Position numbers and translations under genes: made by a program
Shown here: piece by piece, positions 40,105 to 48,794 of the stretch
Layout of the letters: every line of letters begins with the position of its first letter
Position numbering within the stretch: position 1 is the stretch's first letter
Source of the DNA: Streptomyces sp. NBC_01016
Lineage (GTDB): Bacteria; Actinomycetota; Actinomycetes; Streptomycetales; Streptomycetaceae
Reading direction: 5' to 3'
Assembly (NCBI RefSeq): GCF_026341035.1
Contig: NZ_JAPEOQ010000001.1
Coordinates: 4,650,001-4,714,000 of the forward strand
DNA length: 64,000 bases
Notes under the pieces: model-generated
Databases searched by the model: none
What the model saw: the letters and a program-made list of their open reading frames with translations, nothing else
Told to the model about the DNA's origin: nothing

Positions 40105-42336
40105 TCAGGTGCGCACGACTTCCTGCGGGCGGTGCGCGCCGGCTTCCGGACCGGCGTCGGGCACGGACCGCGCGGTGAGCGTGGCGCCTTCGACGTCGAC
40201 ATGCGGAAGCAGCTTGTCGAGCCGGCGGGGCAGCCACCACGCCTTGTCGCCCAGCAGGGCGAGTACGGCCGGTACGAGTGCCATGCGGACCACGAAGGCG
40301 TCGAAGAGCACGGCGACCGCGAGGCCGAACCCGATCGTCTTGATCATTGATTCGCCCGATCCGACGAAGCCGGAGAACACCGCGATCATGATCGCGGCGG
40401 CGGCCACCACCACCCGGGCACTGTGCCTGAATCCGGTCACCACTGCCTGGGCGGGGCGCTCTCCGTGGACGTACGCCTCGCGCATCCGGGCGACGAGGAA
40501 GACCTCGTAGTCCATGGCCAGGCCGAAGACGATGCCCACCAGGAAGATCGGCATCAGGCTCATGATCGGGCCGGTCTGCTCGACGCCCAGGAGCTGAGCA
40601 CCCCATCCCCACTGGAAGACGGCCACCACGGCGCCGAGCGAGGCCAGCACCGACAGCAGGAATCCGAGGGCCGCCTTCAGTGGCACGAGCAGGGAGCGGA
40701 AGACCACCAGGAGTAGCACCAGGGACAGCAGGACGATGACCGCGAGGTAGGGAACCAGCGCGTCCTGGAGGGCCCGGGCGATGTCGATGTTCATGGCGGT
40801 GCTGCCGGTGACCTCGAAGGTCGCGCCGGTCCGCGCCTCCAGATCCGGGCGCTCGGCGCGGATCGTCTGCACGATGTCCTTGGTGGCTTCGTCGTTCGGT
40901 CCCGTTGCCGGGGTGGCCGAGAAGAGCGCGGCGTCGCCTGCTTCGTTGAACTGTGCGGGTGAGACGGAGACGACGCCGTCCGTCCGCTCGATCACTCCGG
41001 TGATGGTCTTCGCTGCCTGCGCGGGGTCGTCGGCACCCTTGGTGTCCACCACGACCGTCAGCGGGCCGTTGAACCCCGCGCCGAAGCCGTCCGCGAGCGC
41101 GTCGTAGGCACGCCGCTCCGTGGTGGAAGTGGGCTTGGCCTCGTCTCCCGGCATGCCCATCTCCAGCTGGGTGGCGGGCAGGGCCAGCGCCCCCAGACCC
41201 ACGACTCCCACCAGCAGGACCGTCAGCGGGCGACGCAGCACGAAGCGGGCCCACCGGGTGCCGCCGTTGGCCCGGCCGGCGACTCCCTGGTGTGCGGCGG
41301 CGGAGCCCCCCTTGCGCATCTTCCGGGGGAGTACGGCGTTCGGCCACATGCCGAGCAGGGCGGGCACCAAGGTCAGCGCGATCAGGACGGCCGCGACGAC
41401 CGCTCCCGCGGCGCACAAGCCCATCTTCGTCAGCATCGGCACGCCGATCACGGAGAGCCCCGCCAGGGCGATGACGACCGTGAGTCCGGCGAAGACCACG
41501 GCGGAACCGGCGGTCCCGACCGCGAGCCCCGTCGCCTCGCGCGGTTCGTGGCCGTTGGCCCGTTCCTCCCGGTAGCGGGAGACGACGAACAGGGCATAGT
41601 CGATCCCGACCGCGAGTCCCAGCATGGAGGCGAGCGTGCCGGTGGTCATGTCGAGTCCGAAGGTGCTGCCGAGGGCGAGGATCGCGCACATGCTGATCCC
41701 GACACCGATGACGGCGGTGAGTAGCGGCAGTCCTGCTGCCGCGAGCGATCCGAAGGTGATCAGCAGGACGACGGCGGCCAGGACGATGCCGATGGACTCG
41801 GCGGAGCCGCCCGCCGCCGGCTGACTCGCCAGGGCGGTACCGCCCACCTCGACCGTGAGACCGGCGTCGCGTGCCTCGTCGACGGCGCCTTCCAGGGCAT
41901 TCTTGTCGGCGTCGGTCAGATCGGCGGCCTTGACCTTGTAGGTGACCGTGGCGTACGCCGTGGAGGCGTCCTTGCTCACCGCGCCCGCCTTGAACGGGCC
42001 CACGGCGCCGGCCACTTGGGGGCCGTCGGCCGCTTCGGACACCAGGGTGTCGATGGCGGCCCGGTTGTCGGCCGCGGTGACCTTCTCCCCGTGCGGGGCC
42101 TTGAAGACGATGCGGGCGTCGGCGCCGTTGGCATCCGAGCCCGGGAAACGTTCGCCGATCAGGTCGAACGCCTTCTGCGCCTCGATGCCCGGCATGAACG
42201 ACGTATTGCTGTCATCGGCGGCCGGAGCCTTGGCGGCGCCGGCGCCGACAGCGCCGAGGATCAGCGCCCACAGCAGGGCGACAAGCCAGCGCCGCCGAAA
42301 GGCGGTGCGGCCCAGTCGGTAAAGGAGGGTAGCCAC
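40105..42336 (-). CDS. MMPL-family transporter 2
   Basis: The 743-residue exporter is read from GTG 42336 (VATLLYRLGRTAFRRRWLVA), with GGAAAG 9 bases upstream. The two membrane blocks each carry the coupling motif: SMLGLAVGIDYALFVVSRYR and FLVGIVFGLAMDYEVFLVAR. Large outer loops follow TM1 and TM7. It is about 40 residues longer than MMPL 1 and not closely similar outside the motifs. It lies 96 bases upstream of the kinase-regulator pair on the same strand. The substrate is unknown, perhaps a lipid or antibiotic. Confidence 0.9.
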   Translation of the reverse strand: MATLLYRLGRTAFRRRWLVALLWALILGAVGAGAAKAPAADDSNTSFMPGIEAQKAFDLIGERFPGSDANGADARIVFKAPHGEKVTAADNRAAIDTLVSEAADGPQVAGAVGPFKAGAVSKDASTAYATVTYKVKAADLTDADKNALEGAVDEARDAGLTVEVGGTALASQPAAGGSAESIGIVLAAVVLLITFGSLAAAGLPLLTAVIGVGISMCAILALGSTFGLDMTTGTLASMLGLAVGIDYALFVVSRYREERANGHEPREATGLAVGTAGSAVVFAGLTVVIALAGLSVIGVPMLTKMGLCAAGAVVAAVLIALTLVPALLGMWPNAVLPRKMRKGGSAAAHQGVAGRANGGTRWARFVLRRPLTVLLVGVVGLGALALPATQLEMGMPGDEAKPTSTTERRAYDALADGFGAGFNGPLTVVVDTKGADDPAQAAKTITGVIERTDGVVSVSPAQFNEAGDAALFSATPATGPNDEATKDIVQTIRAERPDLEARTGATFEVTGSTAMNIDIARALQDALVPYLAVIVLLSLVLLLVVFRSLLVPLKAALGFLLSVLASLGAVVAVFQWGWGAQLLGVEQTGPIMSLMPIFLVGIVFGLAMDYEVFLVARMREAYVHGERPAQAVVTGFRHSARVVVAAAAIMIAVFSGFVGSGESMIKTIGFGLAVAVLFDAFVVRMALVPAVLALLGDKAWWLPRRLDKLLPHVDVEGATLTARSVPDAGPEAGAHRPQEVVRT

Positions 42337-42502
42337 AGGGATTGTCTTTCCAGGGTCACGGTCGCGGACAGTCACCAAGGCTGCCCGCGACGGCCCTGTC
42401 GGCGCGTCGTGCGGCTGGGGTCTCTTCTGCCTGGTGAGACCGCACGAGTGAGGGCACCGCCGTACTACCTGAGGAGGAGGCCGCCTTGAGGGCCCCGTCC
42501 GG

Positions 42503-43900
42503 CTACTCGAGATCCTTAAGGCTCTTTCCCACGTCCTTCAGCTTCATCGGCCTGCCGTAATTCCCCTTGAGCTTGTACGACGTGATCCCGCAGCGGTAGG
42601 CGCCCTCGTTCGGCTCGAAGTCGGCCGGTTCCCAGCCGTCGGGGGTGGCCTTCTCGATGTTCATGCATTTCACCGGGGCGTCCTGGACCGCGAGGTTCAC
42701 GGGCGCTTGGAGACCGCCGCCGGTCCAGGCGGTCTCCTTGCGGGCCGCGTCGTGGATGCATTTGCGGGTGAGGTCGTTGCCGCAGCTCGTCGCCGACTTC
42801 GCGAACAGGAGCCAGGCGGAGATCGACTTGATCGCGGGGAGGGTGGCCTGTTTCCCGGGCGCGTACTTCTCGAACAAGTCAAGGGCCTGCTTGGTCGGCG
42901 GGTTCGAGGACGCCTTCTCCATCGGGTGGATGCCGCTGACGTCGGCGAGATTGTTCTGCGCCGCCAAGATTTGCGGGCCGGCGAGCTTGGTGAACGCCGT
43001 GCCGTAGGCGTTGCTGTTCGCGTCGATCCAGTCCAGCTTGTAGTTCATGGCGGTCAGTTCCTGCTCCAGCTTCGCCAGGGAGGTGAAGTCGCCCATGAAG
43101 ACGAGGCCCTTGACTTTCTTTTCCTTGATGGCCTGGGCGTAGGGCGTCCAGTTGGTGACTCCGGAGGCCGGGTACAGGTCGGTGTAGGAGGGCTTCGCGC
43201 CGCGGGACTTGAAGAATTCCACGCGCTGTTCCAGGGAGACCCGGGTGACGGGGGAGTCGCCGGAGATGATGCCCACGGCGTCCGCCGAGTCTGGGTATGC
43301 ATCCTTGATCAGCCAGTCGTAGAAGCCCGCGTAGCGGAAGTACGAAGGACCGCCGGCCTGCATCGACAGCTGGAGCTCCGCGCCCTCGTTCTGGCGCTGC
43401 ACCGTCTGCGCGGGGAAGTCCGGCAGCAGGCACTTGAGGCGGTCCTTCACGCCGAGTCCGTCGAGCGCCGCGCTCCCGCCGACCAGCGCGAAGTCGGCGC
43501 GGCACGCCTCGTCGACCCGCTGGCGCACCTCCAGCATCTTGGTGTCACGGACCTTCGGCACGATCTTGCGGCCGTTGATGCCTCCCGCCTCGTTGCACCA
43601 TGATGTGAATGCCTTGGCCGCGTCGGCGAATTCGGTGTTCTTGGTGAAGCCGACGTCCGACATGACGCCGACGTGGATCTCTTTCGCTGTGACTCCCTGG
43701 GCCGGGGCACCGCTCGGGTCTCCGCGGCCGCACACGTGCTGCAGGTCGCCGAAGTCGCCCGACGCCGCGGGCGCGGTGGCCGCGGCCCTCTCGCCGTCCT
43801 CGGAGCCGCCGCGGCCGGAGCTGTCGCCACGGGTGGAACATCCGGCCGCGAACAGCGCGGCGACCACCGTCAGGGCGGTGATGGTCCTCTGGGGCCTCAC
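42503..43900 (-). CDS. Liv-type ABC binding lipoprotein, copy 1
   Basis: The 465-residue lipoprotein from GTG 43900 has a signal with lipobox ALFAAGC (Cys21). The receptor domain follows: GVTAKEIHVGVMSDVGFTKN, FTSWCNEAGGINGRKIVPKV, GGSAALDGLGVKDRLKCLLP and GIISGDSPVTRVSLEQRVEF. It is a strong paralog of the protein at 57819-59204, sharing long blocks throughout. It should capture a ligand outside the cell for a LivHMFG-type importer, whose LivH starts at 63324. It is the last gene of the long minus-strand operon. The six or so cysteines of the mature part are shared by the paralog and suggest disulfides. Confidence 0.88.
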   Translation of the reverse strand: MRPQRTITALTVVAALFAAGCSTRGDSSGRGGSEDGERAAATAPAASGDFGDLQHVCGRGDPSGAPAQGVTAKEIHVGVMSDVGFTKNTEFADAAKAFTSWCNEAGGINGRKIVPKVRDTKMLEVRQRVDEACRADFALVGGSAALDGLGVKDRLKCLLPDFPAQTVQRQNEGAELQLSMQAGGPSYFRYAGFYDWLIKDAYPDSADAVGIISGDSPVTRVSLEQRVEFFKSRGAKPSYTDLYPASGVTNWTPYAQAIKEKKVKGLVFMGDFTSLAKLEQELTAMNYKLDWIDANSNAYGTAFTKLAGPQILAAQNNLADVSGIHPMEKASSNPPTKQALDLFEKYAPGKQATLPAIKSISAWLLFAKSATSCGNDLTRKCIHDAARKETAWTGGGLQAPVNLAVQDAPVKCMNIEKATPDGWEPADFEPNEGAYRCGITSYKLKGNYGRPMKLKDVGKSLKDLE

Positions 43901-43964
43901 GGGCTGTCCTGCCTTTCAGGGGAGGGGCTTTCCGGACGATGTGCGGGAAGCGGCGCACGGAGTG

Positions 43965-45425
43965 TCAGCCGCCGCGCGCCGCCACCAGAGCGCCGCGATT
44001 GACCTTGGTCGCCGCGCTGCGCGGCATGACGTCGACGAACTCCGTCGTCTTGGGTAGCTTGTACGCGGCGAGGCGGCTTCGTGCGTACGCGACAACCTCC
44101 TCGTGCGTGGGCGGGGCGGCCGGGTCCCTGGGTTCGATCAGCGCGTGCACGCGACGGCCCCAGTCGGGGTCACGCAGGCCGATGACCACGACGTCGGCGA
44201 TAGCCGGGTGGTCGATCAGAGCCGCCTCCACTTCAGCGGGGAAAACGTTCGCGCCGCCGCTGATGATGATGTCGACGCGGCGGTCGAGTAGGTACAGGTA
44301 GCCGTCGGCGTCCAGGTATCCGACATCGCCTGCGGTCTGGAAGCCGTCGGGCGTCGTCTTCAGGCCTGGGGCGTCGCCCAGGTACTCGTAGCCGTGGTAT
44401 CGGGGGGAGCGCAGGTAGATGTCGCCGGTCCCGCCGACGGGCACCTCCTTGCCGTCGGCGTCGAGGATGCGCAGCTCCGTGGCGCGCAACGGCCGTCCGA
44501 CGCTGCCCTGGTGTGTCATCCACTCGTCGGCGCGCAGCGCGGTGATGCCGAGGCCTTCGGTCATGCCGTACGCCATGACGATGCGTTCCGCGCCGATCAG
44601 GTCCGCCCAGCGGTGCACGAGCGCCGGAGGCATCGGCGCCGCGCCCTGGAGGATCCACTCCAGGCTGGTCAGGTCGCGGTCGTCGATCCCGGACAGGTCC
44701 GCGATGCGTTGCAGCATGGTGGGGGTGGCGGTGAACGTCGTCACGCCGTGGCCTTCGACCGCGGACACCACGCGGGTGGCGTCGAACTTCTCCATCACTA
44801 CGAGCTGGTCGCCGTCGAACAGGCCGAAGAGTGCGGTGAACCCATTGGCGTGGTACATCGGCGCGAGCACGAGGATCGTCTGCGGGCGTGGCACCGGCGT
44901 CCAGGACTGCATGAGCGGTGTGCTGAACGCCGGGGCGTGGACGGCGGGCCGTGCGGTGAGGATGACCTTGGGTGTGCCGGTGGAGCCGCTACTGCAAATG
45001 CCGTGCGCGTAGGGGGACATGATGTCGTACGGCAGGGTGGGCACGTGAGCGGCCATTGTTGCGTCGATCCACGGCAGGTCGTCGGCGCCGAGGTGCACAC
45101 GAGCCCGGACGACCTCCCGCAGGCGTTCCAGCTCCCACGCGGGAAGGTCCCAGCGCACCGGCACCGGCACCGCCCCGAGCTTCCAGGCGGCGAACACGCC
45201 GAGAATCAGCTGCGGCGAGTTGCGCAGCGCGAGGGACAAACGGTCGCCGTCACGCAGGCCCCGTGCGGCGAGCGCGCCCGCGAGCTGGTCGGACCTGCGG
45301 TCCAACTCCCGCCAGGTGAACGCGGATTCGCTGCCGTCCAGGGCGATGTGGTGCAGCACCTCGGCGCCCGTGCAGGACGCCGCCCGCCTTCTGATCAGGT
45401 GGGCGATGCCCGTTTCGCTTTCCAT
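43965..45425 (-). CDS. acyl-CoA synthetase
   Basis: This 486-residue adenylate-forming ligase starts at ATG 45425. Motifs in order: GICSSGSTGTPKVILTARPA (P-loop), LAPMYHANGFTALFGLFDGD, MAYGMTEGLGITALRADEWM, FQTAGDVGYLDADGYLYLLD and DIIISGGANVFPAEVEAALI. The catalytic Lys is in PRSAATKVNRGAL near the C-terminus. It belongs with bile-acid- or cinnamate-type ligases of actinobacterial catabolic operons rather than with the FadD-like ligase at 22.7 kb. It lies between the phosphotransferase-like genes and the binding-protein gene and probably loads CoA onto the imported or oxidised acid. Confidence 0.9.
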   Translation of the reverse strand: MESETGIAHLIRRRAASCTGAEVLHHIALDGSESAFTWRELDRRSDQLAGALAARGLRDGDRLSLALRNSPQLILGVFAAWKLGAVPVPVRWDLPAWELERLREVVRARVHLGADDLPWIDATMAAHVPTLPYDIMSPYAHGICSSGSTGTPKVILTARPAVHAPAFSTPLMQSWTPVPRPQTILVLAPMYHANGFTALFGLFDGDQLVVMEKFDATRVVSAVEGHGVTTFTATPTMLQRIADLSGIDDRDLTSLEWILQGAAPMPPALVHRWADLIGAERIVMAYGMTEGLGITALRADEWMTHQGSVGRPLRATELRILDADGKEVPVGGTGDIYLRSPRYHGYEYLGDAPGLKTTPDGFQTAGDVGYLDADGYLYLLDRRVDIIISGGANVFPAEVEAALIDHPAIADVVVIGLRDPDWGRRVHALIEPRDPAAPPTHEEVVAYARSRLAAYKLPKTTEFVDVMPRSAATKVNRGALVAARGG

Positions 45426-45474
45426 TGACGTACTCCTCCGCAGGCTGTGAGGGAACGATCGGGGGACTGGGGCG

Positions 45475-46572
45475 TCAGACGCCGAGCAGGCCGAAGCTGT
45501 CGTGCCACGCGACCGCCTGGGCGAGCCGTCCCGCGTGCCGTACGGTGATCGGCCGCTCCACGGCCCGCGTGATGCCCCACAGGAAGAACCCGTAGGGCAG
45601 ATGCGCCCGGTACGCCCACCACGCCTCGTCCCGTCCCGGCGGCGTGCCGCCGTGTGCGGCGAGCCGGTCGAGGTAGTGGTCCAGCAACTCCCTTTCACTG
45701 CGAGCGCGTTCGTCGGGGTCGAGGACGGCGGCGAGGTGGTATCCGACGTCGAGCGCCCACGCGCCGTACTGCACCACCTGCCAGTCGATCAGTCCGGGCG
45801 AGCCGTCGGCCGTGGCGTAGACATTGCCGGTGTGTACGTCGCCGTGGACGAGGCAGCGTGGGTGCGCCGGGGACAGCTCCGCGAGCGCGTCCATCGCGGC
45901 GAGCAGCCGGTCGGCGCGGCGCACATCCGCCGGGACACCCGGTGCCCGGCCGTCGTCGAGCTGGGCCTGGAGCCGGCCGGGGCCCATGTAGCGGGTGAGC
46001 GAGGCGAGCCGGGGCGGGAAGGCGGTGGCGAGGGCGGGCTGGTGTTTCGTGCCGTTCGCGGTTGCGGGCTGGGGTTTCGCTCCGTCCCACGTCGCCGCGT
46101 GCAGGGCGGCCAGCTGGTCGAGCGTGCCCGCCGCCTGGTCCCGGCCGAAGCCCATCAGCGGGTCGCCGAACCGGGCACCCGCCGCCACCAGGTCGTGCAT
46201 CAGCAGCAGCGGGTGACCGGTCGTCTCGTCGACCTGCGCGTGCACGCACGGCGGCGTGCGCACCGGCAGCGACGACGCGAGCAGCCGGTAGAAGTCGACC
46301 TCGGCGCGCGAGGTGCCGCGCTGCCGCGAGGCGGGGTTGAAGTAGGCCTTCACACACAAGGCGGGAGGGGCATTCTCCGGGACGGTGCCGGCCTCCCCGT
46401 GCGCGTACGAGACGTCGAAACGAACCTTGGTGGCCACCGTCTCGAGCCGCTCGGTGACCTGCGTCGCGGTGACCGTGGCGCCCGGGTGCCGCTGCCGCAG
46501 GACGGCCGTGAGCCAGCGCGGCGAGAGCACCACCGATTCGTCGTGCGGCGCGGGGCCGCCCGGCACGCTCAT
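45475..46572 (-). CDS. phosphotransferase-fold protein (APH family) 1
   Basis: The 365-residue protein has the aminoglycoside-phosphotransferase fold. The catalytic loop is HPRCLVHGDVHTGNVYATAD (HGDxHxxN) with the metal Asp in GLIDWQVVQYG. It starts within the stop of a second, different member of the family. Such genes are frequent in actinobacterial acyl-CoA catabolic operons near ACAD genes, where their substrate is unknown; antibiotic resistance is unlikely in this setting. The HGDVH loop suggests an active kinase. Confidence 0.82.
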   Translation of the reverse strand: MSVPGGPAPHDESVVLSPRWLTAVLRQRHPGATVTATQVTERLETVATKVRFDVSYAHGEAGTVPENAPPALCVKAYFNPASRQRGTSRAEVDFYRLLASSLPVRTPPCVHAQVDETTGHPLLLMHDLVAAGARFGDPLMGFGRDQAAGTLDQLAALHAATWDGAKPQPATANGTKHQPALATAFPPRLASLTRYMGPGRLQAQLDDGRAPGVPADVRRADRLLAAMDALAELSPAHPRCLVHGDVHTGNVYATADGSPGLIDWQVVQYGAWALDVGYHLAAVLDPDERARSERELLDHYLDRLAAHGGTPPGRDEAWWAYRAHLPYGFFLWGITRAVERPITVRHAGRLAQAVAWHDSFGLLGV

Positions 46573-47657
46573 GACACCTCCACGGTTCCGGCCGCCCGGT
46601 CCGACCCCGGGCTCGGCCAGCCCAGCAGTCGGCGCGAACGCTCGATGAACGGGTTGGGACGCCCCGCGGCCGGCAGCTTCATGGAGCGGCGCGTGTGCAG
46701 CGCCAGCAGGCCCGCCTTCAGCCCGGCGAACACCTCGTGCCAGTGCAGATGCTCCACCGGGCGCCCCGTCAGCTCCTGCCACAGGTCGAGGGTTTCCCCT
46801 CGGGTGCCGAGCCCGTCGAGGCGCGGGATGTTCTGCTCGACACTGTGGATGTCGTCGAAGAGCAGCCACCAGCCCAGGTCGGCCATCGGCCCGGCGAGCG
46901 AGGACTGCTCCCAGTCCATGACGCCGACGACGCCGTAGCCCTCGTCGAACATCATGTTGCCGATCCGGGCGTCTCCCCATGAGAGTCCGGCAGTTGATGC
47001 CGGTGGCTGAGTGGCGGTGACCCAGCCGAACAGCTCGTGCACCGTGTCGGGGATCTCGTCCTCCAGCGCCCAGTCGGCGAACCGGCGCCAGTACGTGAGC
47101 TGTTGTTCGTCGCCGGGCGCGCCCTGGTCCGGGGCGTGGAGGAAGGCGAAGTCCTCGGTGGGCGCGCCGTGGACGGTCGCGAGCTGCCGCACGGCGCCCT
47201 CCCAAAGGGTGTGCCGCTCGCCGGGTGTCGCCTCGGTCAGCCAGCCCGTCGCGTTGTACACGGGCATGCTCACTGGGACCCGGCCGCGCATCCGGCGCAT
47301 GACGTAGAAGGGTCGGCCGAGCAGGGCGGGATCCGCCTCGTACCAGAGCGCCTCGGGGACCCGCACCGTGCCGAGGCGGCGCAGCGCCACCAGCATGTCG
47401 TACTGGAGCCGGAACCGTGGATCCATGAACATCTGGTGTTCGGGCGCGGGCGCCACCCGCAGGACGAGTGCGTACGAGTGCCCTGAGGCCCGCGCGTCGA
47501 AGAGGATCGTCTCGTTGGAGACGCCGGCGCCCCGCGGGTACACCAGGTTCTCGGCGCGTACGTCGTCGACACCGAGCCGGGCGGCCAGCCACGGGCGCAG
47601 GGCGTGTGCGGCCGCGTCGAGATCGCGGCCCTTGGCGAAAACCGGAGCCTCGCTCAT
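46569..47657 (-). CDS. phosphotransferase-fold protein (APH family) 2
   Basis: This 362-residue protein of the APH/FadE36-like group has VYPRGAGVSNETILFDARAS, the Brenner-like motif TAGLSWGDARIGNMMFDEG (GDxRxxN instead of HGDxHxxN) and GVMDWEQSSLAGPMADLGWW. The change of the usual His to Ser-Trp before GD sets it apart from copy 1. It overlaps the TetR gene upstream and copy 1 downstream (4 bases each). Proteins of this type accompany acyl-CoA dehydrogenases in mycobacteria and Streptomyces; a kinase acting on a hydroxylated acyl substrate is conceivable. Confidence 0.82.
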   Translation of the reverse strand: MSEAPVFAKGRDLDAAAHALRPWLAARLGVDDVRAENLVYPRGAGVSNETILFDARASGHSYALVLRVAPAPEHQMFMDPRFRLQYDMLVALRRLGTVRVPEALWYEADPALLGRPFYVMRRMRGRVPVSMPVYNATGWLTEATPGERHTLWEGAVRQLATVHGAPTEDFAFLHAPDQGAPGDEQQLTYWRRFADWALEDEIPDTVHELFGWVTATQPPASTAGLSWGDARIGNMMFDEGYGVVGVMDWEQSSLAGPMADLGWWLLFDDIHSVEQNIPRLDGLGTRGETLDLWQELTGRPVEHLHWHEVFAGLKAGLLALHTRRSMKLPAAGRPNPFIERSRRLLGWPSPGSDRAAGTVEVS

Positions 47658-48337
47658 GCTTCCCGCCTCTCTACGGTGTCCTCCGCCGGCCCGTCGAACG
47701 CGGCGAGGCAGAAGGACCACAGCCGCCGGGCGACCTCCTCGACCGGCTCCCGCGCGGTCGCGAACGCGTAGTGGTGGTAGACGGAGGTGACCAGCTTCAT
47801 CGCGAACCACGCGTCGTGCTCCGGATCCCTGCTCCCCAGCAGGCCCCGCGCGGCGGCCTCCCGGAGTTCCACCGCGACGAGGTCGCCGAACGGCTGGGCG
47901 ATCCGCGCCATCTCGTCGGGGAACAGCTGGTGCAGCCGCCAGTGCTCAGCGGTGATGAACTGAGGGCCCGTCCTGTCGCCGTCACCGCGCAGCCCGTCGA
48001 GCGTCCTGGTGATGTAGAAGCGCAGCCGGGCCACCGGGTCGGGGAGCTCGTGCGCCGACGCTCGCATGCGCAGGGCCTGCTCGGCGATGATCTCCTCGAC
48101 GAGGGCCAGCAGAATGTGGTCCTTGCTCGGAAAGTGCCGATAGATCGTCTGCAGTGCGACACCGGACTCGCGGGTCAGCTCCTGGGTTGTGAAGGTGCTC
48201 CCCTTCTGCTGGACGAGCCGGTGCGCGGCCCGCGTGATGGCCTGCGCCTGCTGGACGCTGCGGGCCCGGGACCGCTGCACGGACGGCGAGCGGTCGGCCG
48301 CGTGATCCGCCCAGGTGGTGGTGTTCGGGTTCGACAT
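47654..48337 (-). CDS. TetR-family regulator within the operon
   Basis: This 227-residue regulator has a TetR HTH at residues 30-75 (AITRAAHRLVQQKGSTFTTQ, then ESGVALQTIYRHFPSKDHIL) and a helical ligand domain. It lies inside the long minus-strand operon, overlapping the phosphotransferase gene and 10 bases after the reductase gene, so it is made together with the enzymes. It may sense a pathway CoA-ester. It has a charged N-terminal extension of about 25 residues. Confidence 0.88.
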   Translation of the reverse strand: MSNPNTTTWADHAADRSPSVQRSRARSVQQAQAITRAAHRLVQQKGSTFTTQELTRESGVALQTIYRHFPSKDHILLALVEEIIAEQALRMRASAHELPDPVARLRFYITRTLDGLRGDGDRTGPQFITAEHWRLHQLFPDEMARIAQPFGDLVAVELREAAARGLLGSRDPEHDAWFAMKLVTSVYHHYAFATAREPVEEVARRLWSFCLAAFDGPAEDTVERREA

Positions 48338-48347
48338 GTGTCCGGTC

Positions 48348-48794
48348 CTACGTTTCCTTGGTGGGCGTCAGCACGACGACGGGGATGAGGCGGTCGGTGC
48401 GCTCCTGGTAGGTGTCGTAGTTGGGCCAGTAGCCGGTGACGAGCTGCCACAGATGTGTCCGCTCCGCGCCGTCGGCCGCGGACCGTGCGACGACCGGGAT
48501 GTGCTCGCCCTTGACCTGGATCTCCGCCTCTGGGCGTGCCAGCAGGTTCAGATACCAGGAGGGGTGCTTCGGCGCCCCGCCGGTCGAGGCGACGATCAGG
48601 TAGTCGTCGCCGTCCCTGCCGAAGATCAGCGCCTTGGTGCGGGGCTCGCCCGTCCTGCGCCCGGTGGTGGTGAGCAGCAGGATGGGCACGCCGTTCCACT
48701 CGTAGCCCTCCTCGCCGTCGGTCTCCCGGTAACGGGCCACGTGCTCGGCGCCGACGAGCGCCAAGTCGGGTTTGCGGTAGGCGGGTTCACTCAT
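48348..48794 (-). CDS. deazaflavin (F420)-type oxidoreductase
   Basis: The 148-residue protein is a member of the Ddn/DUF385 split-barrel family: PILLLTTTGRRTGEPRTKAL, IFGRDGDDYLIVASTGGAPK and HPSWYLNLLARPEAEIQVKG are all typical. These use coenzyme F420 for reductions; some members bind fatty acids or heme degradation products. It begins inside the P450 gene (8-base overlap), so the two are coupled and may act on the same substrate. The C-terminus (RTDRLIPVVVLTPTKE) fits the family. Confidence 0.88.
   Translation of the reverse strand: MSEPAYRKPDLALVGAEHVARYRETDGEEGYEWNGVPILLLTTTGRRTGEPRTKALIFGRDGDDYLIVASTGGAPKHPSWYLNLLARPEAEIQVKGEHIPVVARSAADGAERTHLWQLVTGYWPNYDTYQERTDRLIPVVVLTPTKET

Noticed and set aside
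45475..47657. Antibiotic-resistance aminoglycoside kinases
   Set aside because: The genes are embedded in an acyl-CoA operon, one lacks the HGDxH motif, and such proteins are common there without a resistance role.
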